Source: Thereva unica (Eukaryota > Arthropoda > Insecta > Diptera > Therevidae). From it: 64,000 nucleotides of DNA. The stretch is from assembly GCA_949987705.1 (NCBI GenBank), contig OX465281.1:139858876-139922875 (forward strand), read 5' to 3'. The position numbers and the translations under genes were made by a program. The notes beneath the pieces are model-generated. The model was given only the letters and a program-made list of their open reading frames with translations, was not told the DNA's origin and did no database searches. Below, piece by piece: positions 1 through 10,184 of this stretch (position 1 is its first letter; the number at the start of each line of letters is the position of its first letter).

Positions 1-290
1 GACGGAGAGCTACACGCCCCGGGGAGCGCCAATCCATCCTTAAGTATTAATTATAAATTAAAAAAACTTTAGGCGGTAGGGAGCTGCCTGCTTCACTCCT
101 CACCAACTAAAGTTTAATGAGTGAATGGGTCGCGCGCGAAGCCACCGCTCAATTTATAGTCGAGTTGCCGGAAAAAGCTCTTTTGTATGAAAATGTCTAA
201 AGGCGCGTGACGGAATGACAAAAATGCTCAGTCGTGCTGCGACCGCCGACGGGTGCAGACCTCTGGTACATTTTTAGATCGAGCCAGCGT
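1..290 (+). repeat. Viral hr-like repeat, copy A
   Basis: First of about nine near-full copies of a ~270-bp repeat in the viral half of the window. The core runs from an AT-rich stretch (around 50-70) through a short imperfect hairpin whose arms read AAACTTTAG and CTAAAGTTT about 32 bp apart, then a GC-rich CGCGCGAAGC block, to a GCGACCGCCGACG segment. Its spacing between viral genes and its internal inverted arms resemble the homologous regions of baculoviruses and nudiviruses, which act as enhancers and replication origins. That role is inference. The window starts inside or at the edge of this copy. Confidence 0.8.
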
Positions 291-428
291 CACATCTAGA
301 GCAAACTGTCGATGGGCCGAGTTGCATGTGTAGACCGCAAGCATGGTGATAATTGGCCGAGTTGCATGTTGCATGTGCATTTTATATGCCGCGAAAAAAA
401 TTTTTATTAATATCAAATACAAATACAT

Positions 429-1331
429 TTATTCATTAATCAGATTCATCACAATATCTACAATTGGCTCCTTTGTGATGATGGTATTATTCTTGGCGGC
501 ATATGAGTCGTTTGGCAGCAATTCCTTCACCCTATTTAATATGTTGATGGCGTTCGGCACGTTATCTTGGTCCACCACCAATTTTTCTCTTTCCTTATCG
601 ACCTGTTTCATCGCTCTTTTCAGATATCGGTTTTGTGTACGGATTTGTCGGTATTTCGATGCTTCCTCGTCGTGATATATCAAGAAGCGATGCCTCTTCT
701 CGCTGTTGTCGGGCATCACGGCCAGACGCGGGCGCTGTACCGTTATTGTTCGGACCAGGGCCAGCATCTGTTCATATTTTCGCACGAGCTGTCCGTCTTT
801 TTGTTTGATAATCGCCATTTGATCGGCTAGCTGTTCATCTTTTCGCATGAGCTGTGTGTCTTTTTGCGCGAGCTGCTCATCTTTTCGCACGAGCTGTTCG
901 TCTTTTTGGGCGAGCTGCTGTTTCAATGCCTCCAGCTGTGCCGGTTGTATGTCTGGAGAAATGTAGGCGCCCGTTTTGCGGATCTGCGGTAGTATATTCT
1001 TGCAGACGAACTTCATGTACCGCCTGGCTTCTGGCTTGTTGGAGCGGGACATCAACATCCAGATGCCCGGTTCCGAGACGAAAAGTGTGTCGGGTTGCCA
1101 ATTTTTTGGTGGTTTGGGGTGGGGGTCTGGTAGGGAGACCACCAGCTCACTCCATGTAATTTTATATTCCGGGTCTATTAATTGATATGCCATTTTCACA
1201 TTGGCATATCCCAAAAGGATGGCAAACTCTTTCAACTTGCAAAATATGTCATTATCGGGCGTCTGGATGGCCCAGCACTCGAATCCCTCGCCTTCTTTAC
1301 CCAATGCAAAAGTGTATCTTTCCAGCGACAT
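429..1331 (-). CDS. bro: BRO family protein with coiled-coil repeat and DUF3627-like tail
   Basis: A 300-residue baculovirus repeated-ORF (BRO) protein. Residues about 10-115 are a BRO-N domain (motifs such as KLKEFAILLGYANV and FVSEPGIWMLMSRS), a DNA-binding module common in large insect DNA viruses and phages. Residues about 130-190 are a heptad-like run of QLxxKDEQL units, predicted coiled coil. The C-terminal third (RPRLAVMPDN...YRQIRTQNRYLKRA) resembles DUF3627, the usual BRO tail. The frame is intact. A TATATA element lies 15-20 bases upstream of the start (1345-1352), which suggests early, host-polymerase transcription. It shares a nearly identical DNA stretch with the next BRO gene, suggesting gene conversion. 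Family call is firm; function of BROs is only broadly known (nucleic-acid binding, chromatin). Confidence 0.93.
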   Translation of the reverse strand: MSLERYTFALGKEGEGFECWAIQTPDNDIFCKLKEFAILLGYANVKMAYQLIDPEYKITWSELVVSLPDPHPKPPKNWQPDTLFVSEPGIWMLMSRSNKPEARRYMKFVCKNILPQIRKTGAYISPDIQPAQLEALKQQLAQKDEQLVRKDEQLAQKDTQLMRKDEQLADQMAIIKQKDGQLVRKYEQMLALVRTITVQRPRLAVMPDNSEKRHRFLIYHDEEASKYRQIRTQNRYLKRAMKQVDKEREKLVVDQDNVPNAINILNRVKELLPNDSYAAKNNTIITKEPIVDIVMNLINE

Positions 1332-1371
1332 GATTGCTTGCTACCTTATATATACAAAAAAAGACAAAAAT

Positions 1372-1803
1372 CTATTTCAATTTTTTTATTTGTTCTTCTA
1401 CAATTTGTATGGCCTCTTCGTCAGACTCGAAGCTATAAAACTCCTTCTCAATAAAACGGGTCTGTAGTATATTCTTGCAGACGAACTTCATGTACCGCCT
1501 GGCTTCTGGCTTGTTGGAGCGGGACATCAACATCCAGATGCCCGGTTCCGAGACGAAAAGTGTGTCGGGTTGCCAATTTCTTGGTGGTGTGAGAAGGTGG
1601 TATGGAAGGCAGACCACCACCTCACTCCATGTAATTTTATATTCCGGGTCTATTAATTGATATGCCATTTTCACATTGGCATATCTCAGTAGAGTAGCAA
1701 ACTCCTTCAATTTGTACCAAACTGTGGTATCGGGTGATATGTAGGCCCAGCACTTGAAAAAACACCCATCGTTTGTGGGGAACCGAAACTCTTCGAGCGA
1801 CAT
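1372..1803 (-). CDS. bro: Short BRO protein, BRO-N fused to a foreign tail
   Basis: A 143-residue BRO-N protein starting at the ATG of MSLEEF, the same start context (ATCAAGATGTCG on the coding strand) as the third BRO gene. Residues 1-105 are BRO-N. After KFVCKNIL the sequence jumps directly into a tail, FYSFESDEEAIQIVEEQIKKLK, that matches the very end of the T5orf172-bearing BRO at 1970-2677. The normal central domain is therefore missing: either an internal deletion or a recombination between two BRO paralogs. It may still make a DNA-binding protein without an effector domain. It sits head-to-tail between the two other BROs. Confidence 0.85.
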   Translation of the reverse strand: MSLEEFRFPTNDGCFFKCWAYISPDTTVWYKLKEFATLLRYANVKMAYQLIDPEYKITWSEVVVCLPYHLLTPPRNWQPDTLFVSEPGIWMLMSRSNKPEARRYMKFVCKNILQTRFIEKEFYSFESDEEAIQIVEEQIKKLK

Positions 1804-1969
1804 CTTGATTACAGCTGATTCAGATCGCTCGGCGGCAGACCATTTATATGACTCAGGTGCTCGGCCCGCTATTGGGGTCAATTTGCGGCGTCGGCAGATA
1901 GGCCCACCGAGCTCGAGCTCCTCGAGGCGACCGGCCCATCCCTAAACATTAAGTAAAAAGACAAAAAAT

Positions 1970-2677
1970 CTACTTGAGTTTCTTTATTTGCTCATCTACA
2001 AGTTGTATCGCCTTTTCGGTTGACTCGAACCGATAAAACCCACCCTCGGTGGAGTGACCATATAGGTTTGCAACGATAAACGATTCCGCCACGCGACAAT
2101 TGTCGACCTGCCACAACTGCAAAAAATAAAAGAGATCGCCGGCGGTCCTCGCGGCATTCATGTTGGCCAAACGTATCTTGGGGTTTTTGGTGGTGAAGCC
2201 GATCCTGTATGTTCCGTTTGCGCGGTGGCTTTCCGATGTCACGAGGTAAATCACGCCACGGCCCTCGCGCGCCTTGAGAAACTCTAGTTCTGCCGTGTCT
2301 CGGTTCGTCTCGTAGTACTCAGCAATGATTTGGCGCCGCAGATCGGGCAGCACCCTCCCACACACCCACTTGCTAAATATTTTGGTGGCCGGCTGGGTCG
2401 ACCTCATCATGAGCGCATAGATGCCTGCTTCCGATACAAACACCACTTCGGGATCCCAGTTGGACGGCGTGCTAATGTATTTGGTATTGGGTAAATTTTT
2501 CCACAATCTCTTGAACTCGGGGTCGATTAAGCGGTATGTCTCGCTCTCCTCCGCATAGTCGAGAAGATTGGCAAACTCTTTCAACTTGTACCAGACCGTG
2601 GTGTCGGGCGACGTGTAGGTCCAACACCTGAAAAACTGTCCGTCGTTTGTACAAAACTGAAACCTCTCGAGCGACAT
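1970..2677 (-). CDS. bro: BRO-N protein with C-terminal T5orf172 (GIY-YIG-like) domain
   Basis: A 235-residue protein with a BRO-N domain at about residues 5-110 and a T5orf172/MUG113-type domain at about 140-235 (GVIYLVTSES then YRIGFTTKNP, matching the GIY-YIG core layout). This two-domain arrangement is well known in poxviruses, baculoviruses and phages; the C-terminal fold is related to GIY-YIG nucleases. The start chosen is the MSLERF methionine, which matches its neighbour's start; a TATATAAATT element lies about 35 bases upstream. The frame is open throughout. Likely a DNA-binding protein with possible nuclease activity; activity is inferred only from the fold. Confidence 0.9.
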   Translation of the reverse strand: MSLERFQFCTNDGQFFRCWTYTSPDTTVWYKLKEFANLLDYAEESETYRLIDPEFKRLWKNLPNTKYISTPSNWDPEVVFVSEAGIYALMMRSTQPATKIFSKWVCGRVLPDLRRQIIAEYYETNRDTAELEFLKAREGRGVIYLVTSESHRANGTYRIGFTTKNPKIRLANMNAARTAGDLFYFLQLWQVDNCRVAESFIVANLYGHSTEGGFYRFESTEKAIQLVDEQIKKLK

Positions 2678-2797
2678 CTTGATTACGACTGAGTCTAGCC
2701 GACCGGCGGCAAGCAATTTATATACGGTAGCGCAGAAAAAAAATATTTATCGATCCATGATGTCTAGGTACCGCTTCCTGCGGCCACAGGAGCGGTC

Positions 2798-2845
2798 CCC
2801 AATGCCATGAATATCATAAATCGCGTAAAGGAATTACTGAACACT
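2798..2845 (+). pseudogene. Remnant of a BRO C-terminus
   Basis: A short plus-strand stretch reads PNAMNIINRVKELLN, nearly the same as residues PNAINILNRVKELLPN near the end of the BRO at 429-1331, but on the opposite strand and with no BRO-N domain upstream. The frame then runs into unrelated sequence. It looks like a fragment left by rearrangement of the BRO cluster. Confidence 0.5.
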
Positions 2846-3059
2846 ACATTTGGACGGGAATATTTTTTTCTACCCTTATATATATACTGTATCACAAGCA
2901 GAAGCGAGAGGCGGAGTCAGGTAGTTTTTGGCGCGCCACCCTTTAATACTAACAAGGTTAGACCCAAAGTGGTAACCAGGGCGATTCAAGCTAGTTTGTC
3001 GCGGCAGAGTCAGGGCGGGGGTCAAAAATTTCGTGCCGGTGGCACCACACAATTTCCAG

Positions 3060-3350
3060 CAGCTGCTCGTCATGAGGAGCTACACGCCCCGGGGAGCGCC
3101 AGCTCATCCTTAAGTATTAATTATAAATTAAAAAAACTTTAGGCGGTAAGGGAGCTGCCTGCTTCACTCCTCACCAACTAAAGTTTAATGAGTGAATGGG
3201 TCGCGCGCGAAGCCACCGCTCAATTTATAGTCGAGTTGCCGGAAAAAGCTCTTTTGTATGAAAATGTCTAAAGGCGCGTGACGGAATGACAAAAATGCTC
3301 AGTCGTGCAGCGACCGCCGACGAGTGCAGACCTCTAGACAATTTAATGGA
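3060..3350 (+). repeat. Viral hr-like repeat, copy B (left arm of inverted pair)
   Basis: Nearly identical to copy A, same orientation, including the CTACACGCCCCGGGGAGCG lead-in. Copy C follows in the opposite orientation after a short spacer, so B and C form a large near-palindrome. Confidence 0.85.
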
Positions 3351-3378
3351 GCTCCTCATGTTGAGCAGCTGACATACT

Positions 3379-3660
3379 TGGCTCGAGTCTCAAAAATGTA
3401 CCAGAGGTCTGCACTCGTCGGCGGTCGCAGCACGACTGAGCATTTTTGTCATTCCGTCACGCGCCTTTAGACATTTTCATACAAAAGAGCTTTTTCCGGC
3501 AACTCGACTATATATTGAGCGGTGGCTTCGCGCGCGACCCATTCACTCATTAAACTTTAGTTGGTGAGGAGTGAAGCAGGCAGCTCCCTACCGCCTAAAG
3601 TTTTCTTAATTAATAATTAATGCTCAAGAATGGCTGACGCTCCCCGGGGTGTGCAGCTCT
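3379..3660 (-). repeat. Viral hr-like repeat, copy C (right arm of inverted pair)
   Basis: Reverse-complement copy of the same repeat, sharing with copy A also the flank GTACCAGAGGTCTGC. With copy B it makes two ~270-bp arms separated by about 30-50 bases of non-matching spacer. Confidence 0.85.
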
Positions 3661-3934
3661 CGATGTCTCGAGCAGCGGATCGAAATCGTGAGGGGCTGTG
3701 CAGCTTTGTGGATCGAGTTCGCGGATGAAAATTGTGCGGTGCGCTTTTATGACCTTGAAACCACTGCCCGCCTTGATCTAGCCCACTGGCGACTTGACAG
3801 CAGTGTCTATACTGCAACTCGTCTCTGCTAGTCCGGCCAGCACCTTGTCTCTGCCGTTACAAACTGGTTTTATCCGCTCCAAACACCACCATAATACAAT
3901 TGACCGCACCTCGCATAGTCCCCCAGTCCCCAAG
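3661..3934 (-). repeat. IAP leader sequence that recurs inverted at 44.1-44.5 kb
   Basis: The 270 bases in front of the first IAP gene, read on the minus strand, recur almost unchanged at about 44150-44465, and in part at 32815-32942 (GGTGTTTGGAGCGGATAAAA and GGCAGAGACAAGGTG blocks). This stretch therefore belongs to a longer mobile or amplified repeat unit attached to the hr-like core, not only to the IAP gene. Confidence 0.75.
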
Positions 3935-4393
3935 ATGACTTTACCGACGGTGTATCGCCCGATGGAGTCGCTGCACGAGCGAATCTCGAGTTTCGTATTC
4001 TGGCCGGCGCACCTGGCGCAGACCCCTACCCAGCTCGCGCGGACGGGACTCTACCACACGGGGTTTCGCGACTGCTGCCGCTGCTTTGTCTGCGACTCGG
4101 AGTGTCGCGACTGGCGGCCCACCGACATTCCGGCCGTGCGTCACCTCCTGACGAGCCCCCGGTGCCTGATTGTTTGCGGAAAGAACCAGATCAAGATGCT
4201 CTTCGACAACCCAGAGCCCGCCCCAACTCCACCGCCTGGTAACAAGATTGCCTGTGCCGTGTGCTGTATCGAGCGCAGCCTCACGGTGCTCCTGCCGTGC
4301 GGCCATAGCGCAGTATGCATGATGTGTGTCTGTAGGTTAAGAAGTTGTCCAATTTGTAAAACCGGTATTCTAGATGTAGCTTGGTTCGAATAG
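3935..4393 (+). CDS. iap: Inhibitor-of-apoptosis protein, one BIR plus RING
   Basis: 152 residues from the ATG at 3935 (upstream codons are open but have no ATG). A BIR domain spans about residues 15-80 with zinc ligands C50, C53, H70 and C77 (CX2CX16HX6C) and the GLYHTGFRD core. A RING finger spans C107-C141 (CAVC...PCGHSAVC...CPIC). BIR-RING proteins bind and ubiquitinate caspases or their activators and block host cell death. It is shorter than the two-BIR viral IAPs of baculoviruses. It is followed 48 bases later by a second IAP gene in the same direction. No TAAG motif is near its start, which fits an early gene. Confidence 0.93.
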   Translation: MTLPTVYRPMESLHERISSFVFWPAHLAQTPTQLARTGLYHTGFRDCCRCFVCDSECRDWRPTDIPAVRHLLTSPRCLIVCGKNQIKMLFDNPEPAPTPPPGNKIACAVCCIERSLTVLLPCGHSAVCMMCVCRLRSCPICKTGILDVAWFE

Positions 4394-4441
4394 GTTTGAA
4401 TAAATCGATTTGACCAGAGTAAGTATGTTTTATTTATACAG

Positions 4442-4927
4442 ATGGGCGACCACGTGATCACGACAGTCATCCGCTCCGACGGCGGCCGGGTTAGTGTGTA
4501 CGGACGCACCCCCCGCACCCCGATGACCAAGATGCAGAGGCTCAGCACGTTTGCGCGGTTCCCGACTGCCGGCAACCCGAGGATCAACCCCGTGCAGCTG
4601 GCCGAGCTCGGATTTTTCTACACCACCCTCGGAGACCAGATTGCCTGCCACCTGTGCGGAGTGATGGTGGGCTGCTCCAACACCGATATCGACTACCGCT
4701 GCCTGCACGCCCGCCTATCTCCGCTGTGCGAGGCGGCTGCCGCGCCGCAGAGAAGGCCTCATAGGCTCGTCCGAGAGTGTGTTGGCTGCGGGGATCCGGG
4801 TGTCGGAATACTACTGCCTTGCACCCACGCGCTGCTCTGCCATAGCTGCTTCGCCGAGCGAGGAGGAATGTGTGCACTCTGCCGGAAGAGGCAGACAGAG
4901 TGGCGGCGCATCTTTTTTAGCATATAA
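4442..4927 (+). CDS. iap: Second IAP, BIR plus RING
   Basis: 161 residues. The BIR core covers about residues 33-97 with ligands C69, C72, H89 and C96; the region between the ligands is diverged (MVGCSNTDIDYR replaces the usual GLxxW helix). A RING spans C113-C147. It has an extra basic N-terminus of about 30 residues. The gene sits 48 bases after the first IAP. TAAG at 4420-4423, 19 bases before the ATG, suggests late expression, unlike its neighbour. The divergent BIR means caspase or IAP-antagonist binding cannot be assumed. Confidence 0.88.
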   Translation: MGDHVITTVIRSDGGRVSVYGRTPRTPMTKMQRLSTFARFPTAGNPRINPVQLAELGFFYTTLGDQIACHLCGVMVGCSNTDIDYRCLHARLSPLCEAAAAPQRRPHRLVRECVGCGDPGVGILLPCTHALLCHSCFAERGGMCALCRKRQTEWRRIFFSI

Positions 4928-4981
4928 ATAAAGCTTTTTCTCGAAAGTAGTCAGTCTTGTTTTAATCCCCGTAGAGTCGAA

Positions 4982-5707
4982 ATGGCAGCACAGTTTGATC
5001 CATCTGTAGAGCCTTTGTTGCGGGAGAACCCGCGCCGGTTTGTCATCTTTCCGATACAGTTTCCCGAGATTTGGAAGTTTTACAAGAATGCCGAGGCGTC
5101 GTTTTGGACGGTGGAGGAGGTCGATCTCTCTAAAGACCAGGCCGACTGGGAGCGCCTCACCGACGGCGAGCGCCACTTTATATCTCATGTGTTGGCCTTT
5201 TTCGCCTCCTCGGACGGGATCGTCAACGAGAATCTAGTGGAGCGGTTCAGCCAGGAGGTGCAGGCCACCGAGGCGCGCTGCTTTTACGGCTTTCAGATTG
5301 CCATGGAGAACATACACTCGGAGATGTACAGCGTGTTGATTGATACCTACATCAAGGACCCGACCCAGCGCGACAGCCTATTCAACGCCATCGCGACGCT
5401 GCCCTGTGTGCGGAAAAAGGCCGAGTGGGCGCTGGCGTGGATCGGCGATAAGGATTCCACATTTGCGGAGCGACTGGTGGCCTTTGCGGCGGTCGAGGGC
5501 ATCTTTTTCAGCGGCAGCTTTGCCGCCATCTTTTGGCTCAAGAAGCGCGGCCTGATGCCCGGCCTCACCTTCTCCAACGAGCTCATATCGCGCGACGAGG
5601 GCCTGCACTGCGACTTTGCCTGTCTATTGTTCCGGCACATGGTGCAGCAACCCAGCAAGGAGCGTATCGTGCAAATTGTGAGGCAGGCCGTCGAGATTGA
5701 GCAAGAG
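4982..5707 (+). pseudogene. rnr2: Ribonucleotide reductase small subunit, 5' part (interrupted)
   Basis: The first 242 codons of a class I ribonucleotide reductase R2 subunit. All metal ligands expected for the di-iron site can be placed by family spacing: D78, E109, H112, E172, E206 and H209, and the radical tyrosine is Y116 in the [12 protein letters not shown] motif. R2 pairs with the large subunit R1 to make deoxynucleotides for viral DNA synthesis. The frame stops only because a BEL/Pao retrotransposon begins at 5708; the rest of the gene resumes at 15603 in the same reading frame once the element and one copy of the target duplication are discounted. No R1 gene is in this window. The ATG at 4982 follows a short leader without TAAG. 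Confidence 0.96.
5703..5707. repeat. Target-site duplication AAGAG, left copy
   Basis: AAGAG immediately before the left LTR (TGTTTTGG...). The same five bases follow the right LTR at 15598-15602. Five-base duplications are typical for LTR-retrotransposon integrases. Confidence 0.93.
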
Positions 5708-7489
5708 TGTTTTGGCCTAAAAGGACAAAACAATTAAAAATAAAATTAAAATACAGAAATTACCTTTTTCCATATCCTATTCGCAATAAAAACAAACTGG
5801 ATGTGTCAAAATAATGACATGCGTGTAAGTATTAAAATATGGAAAGCGTCAAAGCGTCAATATCGTAATTTAGTACATACGATATATATATATGGAAAGC
5901 GAAAACGTAGGAAAGCAGCATTAAGAATTACGCTCTAGTTTTGAGCAATTTTACCCCCACCTAGCCTCGATATCCAGCAACAAGAATTTGGCGAAGGATA
6001 CGAGGCTCGGAGGCAGATATCAAAAATTTAATCTTCTCTGGACATTCGCCGAGAAGGTTGGTATCTGGAATTATTCCGATACGCTTATATCAGGGCTTAG
6101 ATAATTGGTGGGCTTTTAGCCGCTGATTTTTGTGATAGGATTATTTAGAGAAAGTGTTGTTTTTCAGGCAGCTTTTTTACAAAAAATATTTGAGTAATAT
6201 TTATCTTTAAATATATATATATATTATTATTTATATATACGTATATTTAAACGTAACAAATATAATTTTTGTTTCTGGTGGCGGTTTTTAGCTTCCAACT
6301 CCAAGCTGAATAGCGGTAGGCTAATTCAGCCACGGCACTTTTAAAAAATAAAAGATAAAGCAGAGTTACTTGCGGTAACTCGTGAAAATTCTTTGCAAGC
6401 AATTTAAGTCCTCTGGTTGGAATTATTCCGCCAGGTATTGGAGTTATTAAATTCGATTTAATAACAATTCCAGTCTCTAGCAACTTTGTTGTATACAAGT
6501 TGCGTAGAGTGCACCAGAATATTCATCTGGATATAAATTGGTATAAACAATGCAGCGCAGTAAATTTACTTCATTTTCTAGCACATTTGTAATATATAAG
6601 TTGCATAGAGGGCATCAGAATATGTTTTCTGATTTATAAATTGTTGTAAACAATTCGGCGAAGTAAATTTACGTTAATTTCTAGCAACTTTGTAAGATAC
6701 AAGTTGCATAGAGTGCAGCAGAATATTTTTTGCTTATAAATTGTTATAACCAAGTCGGCGAAGTAAATTTACTCCATTTTCTAGCAACTTTGTAATATAC
6801 AAGTTGCATAGAGGGCATCAGAATATTTTTTCTGATTTATAAATTGTTGTAAACAATTCGGCGAAGTAAATTTACTCCATTTATCACAACTTTGTTGTAT
6901 ATAAATTGTGTAGAGAGCACCAGTATATTCTTCTGGTTATAAATTGATAACACCATTAGTGAGTTCATTACAGACAAGTTTGAACCAGGATCTTCCTCCG
7001 GTTTACACCTGTTTTAGGCGATTTCACGTGAGCTTGTATAGGACAAGAGCCATACAAGACTCATTTAGCAAAGTGAAATTTTTATGGTTTGGGATATCCA
7101 ACCATATTTAAATAATAATAAAATTTACAATTTTATTTAAAGTTTAGTGGGAATTCTTCTCCTGAAGCACCCCCCCCGAGGTTGGATACACAGCGGATTT
7201 ACCTGATTGAGGCAGTACTTCAAGGAATATTTGGAGAAGACCAGCTGTATTTTTATTCAAATTTTTATTTTAAAGCAAAGAAGTCGAGTAACGTAGAGTT
7301 AATTTTAAGCATAGATTTAATTAGAATTTATAATTTATAGGAGAAATATATTTGTATCAAACGGACCTTAGACTCTTTTATTTAGAGCAGCCGGCACCTA
7401 TCCTACATTTCAGCTATTTTTTAATTATTACGACGATCACCTCCTAACACCAGGTCTTTAACCGGTTTTAGGAAAGTGACGCCGTAACA
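5708..7489 (+). repeat. BEL/Pao 5' LTR
   Basis: 1782-bp long terminal repeat beginning TGTTTTGG and ending CCGTAACA. It carries internal tandem-like repeats (6480-6960) built on TAGCAACTTTGT...AAGTTGCATAGAG and GGCGAAGTAAATTTAC units. Compared with the 3' LTR I see one 2-bp length difference in a TA run (about 5881-5892) and one substitution (6552). Confidence 0.95.
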
Positions 7490-7507
7490 TTGGTCCTTCG
7501 AGCCGGA
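7490..7507 (+). other. Primer-binding site of the BEL/Pao element
   Basis: TTGGTCCTTCGAGCCGGA starts right after the LTR end. Its complement ends in CCA preceded by a T-arm-like CTCGAAGGA, as expected for the 3' end of a primer tRNA. I cannot name the tRNA. Confidence 0.7.
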
Positions 7508-7601
7508 TAGGTAGCAGTGATACAAATATATTTCTTGTTTTCTTCTCGAGTAGTCATTACGCGATCCAAATATTCCTTCTTATAATTAACCCAGGGTTTC
7601 C

Positions 7602-10184
7602 ATGATGAAAGGTATAGTACAACAGCAGGGTGTCTATAAGGCACAGTTGGATCAGACAATATCCAACTACAAAAAGACACCAAAGCCCAGGCGTACGCCG
7701 GGCTATATTAAGGGTAAATTAGACAGCATTAAAGTTATTGCAAAGAAATTTAATAGCAACCATGCAGAAATCGGGGTAGCTGATTTAGATGCGATTACTG
7801 ATTCAAAAACTAAATCTATTGTGACAGGCTACTTGCAGGGAGAGAAATTCTCGGAATTCGAGGAAACTTATTCCGAATTCCTCGGAGATCTGCAAGACGC
7901 ACTGAGCACCAGCGATAGTCCACAGTCGGTAACTATCGATCAGACCACTCACGATGGCGAACAATCAGGATCACCAAGGGCCTTGGTAAAACTACAAACG
8001 CTGGAGATTCCTAAGTTTGATGGCCAGTACACATCGTGGAGAACATTTCACGACCGGTATGTCTCATTGATACACAATGAAGGTCGTCTGATGCCAGTCG
8101 ATAAATTACACTATTTAAAGAGTAGTCTAACAGGGGAAGCCCGAAGAGACTTGGACTCGTTCGACATGACATCAGAAAACTACGCAGCAGCTTGGGATTT
8201 ATTGTGCAAGCGGTATAACAAAAGGAGACTGTTGATATACGCACAACTCAAGCAATTATTCAATCCCAACGCGATCAGGACAGATTCACACAAGGAATTA
8301 CGAACCTTGCTTGACGAACTGCATCGCATACGGCATGCACTGCAGGTGCTTAAGTTAAGCATCCTAGATTGGGACCCTATTTTCGTGTATATCACAGCGC
8401 AAAGGCTCCCAGAAAAAACCCGTCATTTATGGGAGCAGTTGATCGCCAAATCCGATGAGTTACCAGCACTTAAGGATTTGACTAAATTTCTAGAGGAAAG
8501 ATATAGAAGTTTAGAGGCGATCAAAGATGGTCATAGTAGTAAGTTGAATCAAGAGATTCGCAAGCCGGAGCAGGCACGGCACAAGACTACTAGTTACCAT
8601 ACTCAGCAGCAAGGCGTCAATGCAACAAAGCAGCATAGACGCGGACAAGGAGGAGGTATAGAAACTCTTCAATGCAGAATGTGTCATAAGGAACATTCAT
8701 TATCGCAGTGCGGATCATTTAAAGCGCTATCCGCTGAGGCCAGAGTCCAGTGGGTAGCAAGGCATAGGCTATGCTTTCTATGTTTCAAGCCGCATCACAG
8801 CAGACTTTGCAGAAGTACGAGCAAATGTCCCAGATGCCAAAGAAGGCATCATTTATTGCTTCACAAGGAAGAGGCAAGAAATGCAAAGGTGACTGGCCAC
8901 CTAGCTTCACCAGCCGCAAAAGACATTGAACCAACTGTGGCAACATGTAATTTCAACATGAATACGACACAGTCAATGTTAGCAACGGCTCTGGTTAAGG
9001 TAAAGGACCAGCATGGCAACAGCCTGACCCTACGTGCTCTCATTGACCCAGGGTCACAGTGTTCGCTCATAACAGAATCTGCGTTTCAATCACTACGACC
9101 AGAGGTCTTCTCGGCGTCAATGCAAATTAATGGAGTAGACTTCACTAAAGTAGCAACTGCGAATAAGGTGGCGAAATTCACGATAGTTTCAATGTCAAAA
9201 TCTAGATACGTGAGCGAGATGCAAGCGTACGTTATCAAAAACATTGCCAACGCATTTCCACCAAAGCAGATCCACAAAAACGATTGGTCATGTCTCGACG
9301 GACTGGAATTAGCCGATCCCCAGTTCATGGATCGAGGTCGCATCGACCTGCTACTTGGCGTGAGTGTATATGCAGATATCGTGGAAACCGGGTTGCGAAA
9401 GGGACCGAAAGGAACAATCGTTTTGCAGAAAACCAGTCTTGGGTGGATCATGTTTGGAAAATTACCAGCAGCCACCAGACATGGGAACAACACGAGTTTC
9501 TCTGCATTTACAACGCAGAGGGACGCATCAACAGAGCTGCATGAGCAATTGAAGAAGTTCTGGGAACAAGAAGAATTGCCTCATACGAGGATATTGACAA
9601 ATGAGGAGGAGCAGTGTGAACGATTCTACAACGAGACCTCCAAGCGGCTACCGAATGGACGGTACGAAGTCAGATTACCATTTAGAAATGGCGAGCCCCC
9701 CACACTCGGAGACTCCAAAAGGCAGGCAACATCAAGGTTAATGCAATTGGAGAAAAAGTTAGCCGACAGGCCTACAATGAAGACATCATACTATCAGTGT
9801 CTTCAGGAGTACTTAGAGCTAGGTCACATGAAGGAAATCAAGCAGCGTGAAATTCAACGGTACTACATGCCACATCACGCCGTGGTAAAGGAGAGCACCA
9901 CGACGAAAGTGCGCGTGGTGTTTGACGCCTCCGCACGAAGCTCAAATGGTAATGGGTTAAATCAGCAGATGTTAACACGTCCCACGCTACAACCAAAGTT
10001 ATTCTCTACATTATTAAAATGGCGCAAGTATCGGTACGCAATAACGGCTGATATCGAGAAAATGTATAGGATGATTCTCGTTCATCCAGACGATCGGAAA
10101 TACCAGACCATCCTATGGAGGAATGGACGGACGGAACCGATCAAGGAGTATGAATTGCACACCGTAACATTCGGGACAACGTAA
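7602..10184 (+). pseudogene. gag-pol: BEL/Pao gag-pol, first part (ends at an in-frame stop)
   Basis: 860 codons in order: a capsid region with DUF1759 (about residues 130-215, LEIPKFDGQYTSW start), zinc knuckles (about 355-420, CRMC...CFLC...CPRC), a DUF1758 retroviral-type aspartic protease (ALIDPGSQCSLI, about 485) and the beginning of Pao-type reverse transcriptase (VRVVFDASARSS, ITADIEKMYRMI). It stops at TAA 10182-10184 within the TFGTT-APYLAI stretch that is continuous in the family; the next part continues in the same frame. So one nonsense codon, not a frameshift, separates the two halves. Confidence 0.95.

Noticed and set aside
343..1185. Several plus-strand open frames opposite the first BRO gene
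   Set aside because: They are antisense to a clear BRO gene, have no domain features and arise from its repetitive coiled-coil codons.
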